From NCBI GenBank assembly GCA_050694215.1, contig JBOGXB010000040.1, forward strand, positions 1-19,764: a DNA stretch of 19,764 bases, in the 5' to 3' direction. Positions within the stretch are counted from its first letter, which is position 1. Each line of letters starts with the position of its first letter. A program made the position numbers and the translations under genes. Below the pieces are notes generated by a model that was not told the origin of the DNA, searched no databases, and was given only the letters and a program-made list of their open reading frames with translations. This document shows, one piece after another, positions 15,159 to 19,764 of the stretch. This stretch comes from JBOGXB01 sp050694215 (GTDB lineage Bacteria; Actinomycetota; CADDZG01; WHSQ01).

Positions 15159-15338
15159 ATGCGATGCCCCGAATGCGGTAGCGAGGACGCAACGAACATA
15201 GTCATCCGGCTCCGAGAAGAAGACAGCGTCCAGTTCTATGCCTGTCGCGACTGCGAGGCGAAATGGTGGGAGCGTGACGGCGACACCATCGACCTCGACG
15301 AGGTGCTCCACCTCACCGCCCAAGCCGAGAGGAAGTAA
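15159..15338 (+). CDS. 59-residue zinc-ribbon protein
   Basis: A short gene with a textbook ribosome-binding site (AGGAGG, 15148-15153, 5 nt before ATG 15159). The protein starts MRCPECGSED and has two CX2C knuckles, C3/C6 and C29/C32, around a beta-hairpin ending in FYACRDCEAKWWER. This is the layout of a TFIIS/RPB9-like zinc ribbon. An acidic C-terminal helix follows (DGDTIDLDEVLHLTAQAERK). Small ribbons of this type often contact RNA polymerase or nucleic acid, but no specific role can be assigned. It lies 159 bp after the DUF6788-like gene on the same strand and may be co-transcribed. Downstream is a structured, gene-free convergent gap. Confidence 0.75.
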   Translation: MRCPECGSEDATNIVIRLREEDSVQFYACRDCEAKWWERDGDTIDLDEVLHLTAQAERK

Positions 15339-15360
15339 CCCCTCCGCACGCCAGCGCCCG

Positions 15361-15404
15361 CTGGGCTCCGTGTCGCCGCGCGCTCCTGTGATCGGCGAGC
15401 CCAG
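15361..15404. terminator. Interrupted GC hairpin (candidate terminator)
   Basis: CTGGGCT (15361-15367) pairs with AGCCCAG (15398-15404). An inner CGCCG/CGGCG stem (15374-15378 with 15393-15397) adjoins it with a 6-nt bulge on one side. It lies 22 bp after the zinc-ribbon stop. Confidence 0.4.
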
Positions 15405-15503
15405 GTAATAAGTGGCCCCCACGCCCGGATTGGCGCGGGGCCCGGGAGCCTGAATGCCGGCCCGGCAACAGGTGCCAGTTGAGGGGGTCGTGCCGGTTAC
15501 GCG

Positions 15504-15537
15504 GCCCTGAGGTTGAGCCTGGACCCAACCGCAGGGC
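15504..15537. terminator. Second GC hairpin (candidate terminator)
   Basis: GCCCTG (15504-15509) pairs with CAGGGC (15532-15537) and GGTTG with CAACC (15511-15515 with 15526-15530), with one A-G mismatch and a 10-nt loop. It lies 70 bp beyond the convergent acetyltransferase stop. Confidence 0.4.
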
Positions 15538-15607
15538 GCAGCCGGATCTCGGCTCCCGAGCGCCCGCAAGCTCGATCTCGCTGGGTGGCGCAACCCCGTC
15601 GGGCCCA

Positions 15608-16312
15608 TTATGGCTCGCTTTGTTGACTAGCGCCAACGACATCTCTTCGGAAGAGGTGGCGTCCGACCTCCGCCAGTCTGCCGGCCGGTTGATCGAGGGT
15701 GAGGACCCCTATACGACGGCGGTAGCGGATGCGGAACGCTTCCTCGAAGCCGGCTTTGGAAACCGCCCGCAGCGAGGGTTCGTTATGGGTTTCGACGCCG
15801 ACCCAAACCCGGTTCACGCCGCGTCCGGCCAGCAGGCTTGCGATGTGGAGCAGTGCGAACGGATAAGCGCCCTTGCCGCGCGCCTCGGTTCTCGTGAACG
15901 ATTCGTACACGTATGCATCGCCGGCCGGAGGCACCACGTAGGTACGCAGCTCTCTCGTCCATGCACCACCCGTCGTCACCCAGGTCGCATGAACGATGAG
16001 GTCGTCGGAGGAAACCAGGAAGCAACTCGTGTGCTCCGAGAGGCGCTTCCTGAAGGTCGCCGCAGAATCCGTACCCACGTCCCGGGCATACCTGCCGGCG
16101 TCGTCGGCACTTGCTTCCTCAAAAGCGAGCGAGTGGTGGTCCGGAGCCTCCCCCCCGGTCTTGCGGACGAGAAATATGAGCTCGTCGCCGGAGGCGACCC
16201 ACTCGCGTACGCGCTGCCCCGCTAATCCGAGCACTTCTCCCGCCCCGCGCGCCTTGATCCGGTTGGCGACCTTTGCAGTTGCGACAAGGGGCCCTGGTCT
16301 GCGGTCGGGCAT
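15608..16312 (-). CDS. GNAT-family acetyltransferase
   Basis: A 234-residue protein with a GNAT domain in its second half. Motif A is TRTEARGKGAYPFALLHIAS, with the R-G-K-G-A turn (145-149) that holds the acetyl-CoA pyrophosphate. It is followed by VWVGVETHNEPSLRAVSKAGFEEAFRIRY, the typical motif B with N177 and the KAGF turn. The first ~110 residues are not clearly GNAT and could be a divergent half-domain or a substrate-recognition region. The acceptor is unknown: it could be a small amine or a protein N-terminus. The start is the ATG at 16312, with no obvious Shine-Dalgarno; the longer open frame to 16585 is antisense or alternative-frame sequence over whiB. It lies 35 bp after whiB on the same strand, so the two may share a transcript. 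Confidence 0.8.
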   Translation of the reverse strand: MPDRRPGPLVATAKVANRIKARGAGEVLGLAGQRVREWVASGDELIFLVRKTGGEAPDHHSLAFEEASADDAGRYARDVGTDSAATFRKRLSEHTSCFLVSSDDLIVHATWVTTGGAWTRELRTYVVPPAGDAYVYESFTRTEARGKGAYPFALLHIASLLAGRGVNRVWVGVETHNEPSLRAVSKAGFEEAFRIRYRRRIGVLTLDQPAGRLAEVGRHLFRRDVVGASQQSEP

Positions 16313-16347
16313 GGAGGTCGCGTGGCTTCGCGTTAGCGGGGCGGGGC

Positions 16348-16617
16348 CTAGCTGGCCCGGGTGTGGAGGAGCTGCCGGCGCTCGATCTCGTTGAGGCCGC
16401 CCCAGATCCCGTAGGACTCCCGCGCAGCCAGAGCATGGTCGAGACATTCCTTTCGTACGTCGCACAAGGCGCAGATCGCCTTGGCTTCGTCTTCCCGGGT
16501 GCGTCTCTCGACAGCCGTCTCGTTGTCGTCGAGACCGAAGAAGAGGACGGTCGGATGGGGGAGACACGCGGCCCGTTCGCGCCACTCGAAACCGGCAGAG
16601 GCACTCGGGTGATCCAT
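16348..16617 (-). CDS. WhiB-family iron-sulfur regulator
   Basis: An 89-residue WhiB protein with the four cysteines that hold the [4Fe-4S] cluster: C18, then C49, C52 and C58 (CALCDVRKEC), the GIWGG turn (70-74), and a basic C-terminus. WhiB proteins act through the housekeeping sigma factor and are specific to actinobacteria and their phages. Its place next to manB is shared with the whiB2/whmD group, which takes part in septation; that orthology is inferred from position. ATG 16617 has only GAAGG immediately before it, and a promoter with TTGACG ends 6 nt upstream, so the transcript is probably leaderless. It is divergent from manB across 55 bp, and the two promoter regions overlap. Confidence 0.95.
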   Translation of the reverse strand: MDHPSASAGFEWRERAACLPHPTVLFFGLDDNETAVERRTREDEAKAICALCDVRKECLDHALAARESYGIWGGLNEIERRQLLHTRAS

Positions 16618-16623
16618 CCTTCG

Positions 16624-16652
16624 ATGCTTCCAGGCGAGGCGGTCATCGTCAA
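16624..16652 (-). promoter_or_regulatory. whiB promoter (leaderless)
   Basis: On the minus strand TTGACG (16652-16647), 17-bp spacer, AAGCAT (16629-16624), 6 nt, then ATG 16617. The -35 is near consensus and the -10 is weaker. Confidence 0.6.
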
Positions 16653-16660
16653 TGCCCCTC

Positions 16661-16666
16661 TAGGAT
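16661..16666 (+). promoter_or_regulatory. manB -10 box (leaderless)
   Basis: TAGGAT lies 6 nt before GTG 16673, which fits transcription starting at the start codon. It overlaps the upstream edge of the divergent whiB promoter, so the two may compete. No clear -35 is seen. Confidence 0.55.
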
Positions 16667-16672
16667 GCCGCA

Positions 16673-18016
16673 GTGAGCAGGGACCTATCGACCATCTTCA
16701 AGGCCTACGACGTGCGCGGTGTCTACCCCGACGAACTGGACGAGGACGCTGCTCGCCGGATCGGATTCGGGTTCGTACGCTTCAGCGAGAGGACGAGGAT
16801 CGTGGTCGGCCGTGACATGAGGGTGTCGTCACCCGCTCTCGCGAGGTCCTTTACGGCCGGGGCCAATGCGGCCGGAGCCGAAGTGGTCGACGTCGGTGAG
16901 GTGTCTACGGATGCGCTCTACTTCGCTTCGGGACGGCTGGATCTGCCCGGAGCGATGTTCACGGCCTCGCACAACCCACCCCGGTACAACGGTCTCAAGC
17001 TATGCCGGGAGAAGGCGGCCCCGATCGGATCGGAATCCGGCCTGCAGGACATCCGCGCGATCTCGGAGGCGGAACGGGTTCCCGACCATGCCGAGACCAC
17101 CGTCGAGGAGATGGACATCCTTCCCGACTATGCGGTTCACTGCCGCCGGCTCATCGACGAGGATGTCCTCAGACCCCTGAAGGTGGCCATTGATGCGGGC
17201 AACGGGATGGCCGGCAAGACCGTGCCGCTCGTCTTCGACCGGCTGCCCTTCGAGGTCGTGCCCCTATATTTCGAACTCGATGGGACGTTTCCCAATCACC
17301 TTGCCAACCCGATCGAGGAGGCGAATCTGGTCGATCTCCAGAAGGCGGTGACGTCCAACGCTTGTGATCTCGGCATCGCCTTCGACGGCGACGCCGACAG
17401 GGTGTTCCTCGTCGACGAGAAGGCCGATCTCGTTTCCGGATCACTCACGACGGCCCTGGTGGCCGAGCAACTGCTCGAGAAGTTCCCAGGAGAGGCCGTC
17501 ATCTACAACCTCATCTGCTCGTGGACGGTGCCCGAAGTGATCAAAGAAAATGGAGGACGCCCCATCAGGACACGCGTGGGCCACTCTTTCATCAAGCAGG
17601 TTATGGCCGAGACCGGGGCAATCTTCGGTGGGGAGCATTCCGGCCACTACTACTTCCGCGACAACTTCCGTGCCGACTCGGGGATGATCGCGGCGCTGCT
17701 CGCACTCGAGGCCGCGTCGCGCTCGGGCCGGGCGCTCTCCGATCTCCTCCAGCCCTTCAGGAGGTACCACGCTTCGGGCGAGATCAACTCCGAGGTGTCC
17801 GATCAGGCCGGTACGCTCGAGAAGCTGGCCGACGCCTACGCGGACGGTAAGCAGGACCGCATCGATGGGCTTACGGTTGAGTACACGGATTGGTGGTTCA
17901 ACTGCCGCCCTTCGAATACCGAGCCCCTACTTCGCTTGAATCTGGAGGCCCGGACTGAGGAGCTCATGACGACCAAGAGGGACGAAGTGCTCAGGCACAT
18001 TAGGGGAGGGATCTGA
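16673..18016 (+). CDS. manB: Phosphomannomutase / phosphoglucomutase
   Basis: A 447-residue alpha-D-phosphohexomutase that interconverts mannose-6-phosphate and mannose-1-phosphate (and often the glucose pair), feeding GDP-mannose and envelope glycans. All four active-site elements are present: the phosphoserine loop TASHNPPRYNG (S99), the Mg2+ loop DGDADR (238-243), the sugar-binding GGEHSGHYYF, and the phosphate-binding RPSNTEPLLR near the end. GTG 16673 starts the protein SRDLSTIFKAYDVRG, the usual N-terminus. It is the first gene of a tight operon: its stop overlaps the next start (TGATG at 18014-18018). A purely glucose-specific mutase is possible, but the adjacent isomerase gene and the whiB neighbour favour the mannose role. 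Confidence 0.93.
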   Translation: MSRDLSTIFKAYDVRGVYPDELDEDAARRIGFGFVRFSERTRIVVGRDMRVSSPALARSFTAGANAAGAEVVDVGEVSTDALYFASGRLDLPGAMFTASHNPPRYNGLKLCREKAAPIGSESGLQDIRAISEAERVPDHAETTVEEMDILPDYAVHCRRLIDEDVLRPLKVAIDAGNGMAGKTVPLVFDRLPFEVVPLYFELDGTFPNHLANPIEEANLVDLQKAVTSNACDLGIAFDGDADRVFLVDEKADLVSGSLTTALVAEQLLEKFPGEAVIYNLICSWTVPEVIKENGGRPIRTRVGHSFIKQVMAETGAIFGGEHSGHYYFRDNFRADSGMIAALLALEAASRSGRALSDLLQPFRRYHASGEINSEVSDQAGTLEKLADAYADGKQDRIDGLTVEYTDWWFNCRPSNTEPLLRLNLEARTEELMTTKRDEVLRHIRGGI

Positions 18017-18186
18017 TGCCGGTCGACCAGAGGTTGCTCGACATACTCGCCTGTCCGAACTGTAGAGGTGAGGTCGAGTACCTCGAGGCCCAAGACTTCA
18101 TCGTGTGTCGCGGGGAGTGTGGCTACAGGTACCCCGTTCGCGATGACATCCCGGTGATGCTGATCGACGAGGCCGAAAAGCCATGA
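18016..18186 (+). CDS. Trm112-like zinc-binding protein (56 aa)
   Basis: A 56-residue protein of the Trm112 type: LLDILACPNCRGEVEYLE at the start (C13, C16), then IVCRGECGYRYPVRDDIPVML (C32 and C36). The cysteines make a zinc knuckle and the YPVRDDIPVML tail is the family signature. In eukaryotes and archaea Trm112 activates methyltransferases; the role of free-standing bacterial forms is not settled. It overlaps manB by 1 nt and the next gene by 4 nt (ATGA at 18183-18186), so it is translationally coupled in the mannose operon. Confidence 0.88.
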   Translation: MPVDQRLLDILACPNCRGEVEYLEAQDFIVCRGECGYRYPVRDDIPVMLIDEAEKP

Positions 18187-19262
18187 CGACTTTCAACGAC
18201 CTCGATGATGCGAGCATCATCGAGAGGCTCGACTCGGAGAACGTTCTCGATGCCGTCGAGCGGTTCCCCGCGCAGTGCAGAGAGGCATGGACTATCGGCA
18301 AGGCCGCTTCTGGGCTCCCGGACGCCGCAGGCCTCGACTCGACCGTGGTCCTCGGCATGGGTGGGTCGGGGGTCTCAGGCGACGTCGTGCAAGCGGTGGT
18401 GGAGCCGCGGCTTCCGCTCGCTCTGCGGGTGATCAAGTCCTATGGGCCACTGCCCGAGTGGATCGGACGAAACACCCTCGTGTTCGCCGTCTCCTATTCG
18501 GGGAGCACGGAGGAGACCGTCGCAGCGTTGCGAGAGGCCCACGAGCGTGGCTGCCGAGCGGTGACCATCTCGTCGGGCGGGCCCCTCCAGGAGATGGCTC
18601 GAGAGTTCGCGATCGCGCACGTCGCCATTCCCCCGGGTCTGCAGCCGCGCGCCTCGCTCGGGTACCTAACGCTTCCGATCCTTGCAGTGCTCGAGACGAT
18701 GGGGATCGTCTCCGACCTCGGCACCGATGTCGAGGAGGCCGTGAAGGTCCTCGAGAGCCTGGCGGAACGCTGCGACCGAGGGCGGCCGCGGTCGGACAAC
18801 CCGGCGAAGGACCTTGCTGCGCGCATCGCCGGAAGGATCCCCGTCGTCTATGGCGGCTTCGGGGTGGGTTCGACGGCCGCGTACCGCTTCAAGTGTGACC
18901 TGAACGAGTACGGGAAGACGCCGGCGTTCTGGAACGTCCTGCCCGAGCTCGACCACAACGAGATCGTCGGTTGGGATCGATTGTCGGACCTCACGTCCAA
19001 GAATTTCGTTCTGATCCTGCTACGCGACGCTGCGGAGCATCCACGCGTTTCTTTCCGTTTCGAGATCACACGCCGGCTGATCGAAAGCAGTTTTAACGAG
19101 GTAGTCGAAGTGGAAGCCGAGGGGTCTGCTGCACTCTCGCAGCTCCTGTCCCTCACCTTCGTGACGCAACTCGCAGCTATATACGTGGGCCTCGCCTACG
19201 GCGTCGATCCCGGCCCCGTCGAGGTCATCCAGAAGCTCAAGTCGGAGCTGTCGCGGCGATAA
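18183..19262 (+). CDS. Bifunctional phosphoglucose / phosphomannose isomerase (SIS domain)
   Basis: A 359-residue sugar-phosphate isomerase of the PGI/PMI type, converting fructose-6-phosphate to glucose-6- and mannose-6-phosphate. The first SIS domain has GMGGSG (58-63) and SYSGSTEE (104-111), the phosphate-binding turn. The second holds GGFGVGSTAAYRFKCDLNE and the catalytic PELDHNEIVGW (254-264). It would supply mannose-6-phosphate to the manB product two genes upstream. The corresponding mycobacterial locus carries a TobH-type relative; here the residues needed for isomerase activity seem present, so I call it active. The start is the ATG in the 4-nt overlap with the Trm112-like gene. The stop is 12 bp before sahH. 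Confidence 0.9.
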   Translation: MTTFNDLDDASIIERLDSENVLDAVERFPAQCREAWTIGKAASGLPDAAGLDSTVVLGMGGSGVSGDVVQAVVEPRLPLALRVIKSYGPLPEWIGRNTLVFAVSYSGSTEETVAALREAHERGCRAVTISSGGPLQEMAREFAIAHVAIPPGLQPRASLGYLTLPILAVLETMGIVSDLGTDVEEAVKVLESLAERCDRGRPRSDNPAKDLAARIAGRIPVVYGGFGVGSTAAYRFKCDLNEYGKTPAFWNVLPELDHNEIVGWDRLSDLTSKNFVLILLRDAAEHPRVSFRFEITRRLIESSFNEVVEVEAEGSAALSQLLSLTFVTQLAAIYVGLAYGVDPGPVEVIQKLKSELSRR

Positions 19263-19274
19263 AGGAGCGATTAA

Positions 19275-19764
19275 TGTCGGTTGAGAACGACGTAAGAGAT
19301 CTCGCGCTCGCGGAAGAAGGCCAAAGACGCGTCGAATGGGCCGACCGGCAGATGCCGGTCCTCGCCCGCATCCGCGAGCGATTCGTGAAGGAACGTCCGC
19401 TTGAAGGGATCACGATCGCGGCCTGCCTGCACGTGACTACGGAAACGGCAAACCTGATGCGCACCTTGGCCGCCGCCGGTGGTGACGTCGCGCTGTGCGC
19501 GTCCAATCCGCTCTCGACGCAAGATGCGACGGCAGCAGCACTCGTGGCCTCGTACGAGGTGCCCGTCTTCGCGATCCATGGGGTCGACGAAGCCAATTAC
19601 TACGGTCACTTGAAGGCGGTGCTCGATCGCAAGCCGATGATCACGATGGATGACGGCGGCGATCTGGTCACGATGCTTCATCAACAGCGGCGTGACCAGC
19701 TCCCGGAGGTGATCGGAGGCACGGAGGAAACAACGACCGGAGTGATCAGGCTCCGATCGATGGA
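19275..19764 (+). CDS. sahH: Adenosylhomocysteinase, 3' end cut by window edge
   Basis: The enzyme hydrolyses S-adenosylhomocysteine to adenosine and homocysteine, relieving inhibition of methyltransferases. ATG 19275 has AGGAG 6 nt upstream. The visible 163 residues contain the family blocks ACLHVTTETANLMRTL (50-65), CASNPLSTQD (75-84), the conserved MDDGGDL stretch and GGTEETTTGVIRLRSM at the right edge. The frame is open through 19764, so about two thirds of the protein, including the NAD-binding domain, lies outside. It follows the isomerase by 12 bp and is probably in the same operon. Homocysteine made here is the substrate of the cystathionine beta-synthase encoded earlier in the window. 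Confidence 0.95.

Larger units (their letters stand above)
15339..15607. other. GC-rich structured convergent gap
   Basis: No gene seen. The gap between the zinc-ribbon gene and the convergent acetyltransferase holds several strong inverted repeats, listed separately, plus a smaller TGCCGG-C-CCGGCA repeat. None has a U-run, as is common for actinobacterial terminators. I see no known RNA family. A bidirectional termination region is the simplest reading. Confidence 0.5.

Noticed and set aside
15088..15201. Short ORF behind GGAGG just before the zinc-ribbon gene
   Set aside because: It overlaps the zinc-ribbon gene in another frame and has no features; the zinc-ribbon frame has the better ribosome site and clear cysteine motifs.
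15504..15537. Possible tRNA-like fold near GGTTGAGCC
   Set aside because: There is no T-loop consensus, acceptor stem or anticodon arm at the right spacing; it is a simple hairpin.
16313..16585. N-terminal extension of the acetyltransferase frame
   Set aside because: It overlaps whiB in another frame and is low-complexity; ATG 16312 gives a normal protein.

Overview
The window is high-GC DNA from an actinomycete-type bacterium, probably an uncultured or deep-branching member of Actinomycetota. The evidence is a fused FO synthase (F420 cofactor), a WhiB iron-sulfur regulator, DUF3499 and DUF5719 proteins, a likely LAXTG sortase substrate, and several genes whose -10 box lies 6 nt before the start codon, as in leaderless actinobacterial transcripts. 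No tRNA, rRNA, CRISPR array, insertion sequence or phage gene was recognised. Most of the window is ordinary chromosomal core, with a short accessory stretch around 13.5-16.3 kb.

Layout. Bases 1-6226 (+) hold the 3' part of fbiC, a 1058-residue glycosyltransferase fused to a polytopic membrane module, and an exported DUF5719 protein with three internal repeats. A class I glutamine amidotransferase-like hydrolase (-, 6207-7013) overlaps the end of that run and diverges from a cystathionine gamma-synthase/lyase gene (+, 7039-8190). A HIT-family gene follows, then a convergent cystathionine beta-synthase (-, 8809-10206). An L,D-transpeptidase and a tryptophan 2,3-dioxygenase (+, 10297-12384) come next. 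A gene-poor stretch of about 330 bp with inverted repeats and facing promoter-like elements separates them from an alpha/beta-hydrolase (-). Then come a small LAXTG surface protein, DUF3499, a small membrane protein, a DUF6788-like protein, a 59-residue zinc ribbon, a GNAT acetyltransferase and WhiB. The right end is a tight + operon: manB, a Trm112-like protein, phosphoglucose/phosphomannose isomerase and sahH (cut by the right edge).

How it fits together. sahH recycles S-adenosylhomocysteine to homocysteine, and cbs plus the cystathionine gamma enzyme carry homocysteine to cysteine, so both halves of the route are present. manB and the PGI/PMI gene supply mannose phosphates for envelope glycans, and the GT2-membrane fusion, DUF5719, L,D-transpeptidase and LAXTG protein all act at the envelope. 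The order GT2 / DUF5719 / DUF3499 / WhiB / manB / Trm112-like / PGI-PMI / sahH resembles the conserved whiB-manB neighbourhood of other actinobacteria as I remember it, but here it is split by unrelated genes.

Points worth a second look are two genes that seem to start at CTG behind strong Shine-Dalgarno sequences, the structured intergenic locus at 12.5-12.7 kb, and the set of very small genes between 13.6 and 15.3 kb.
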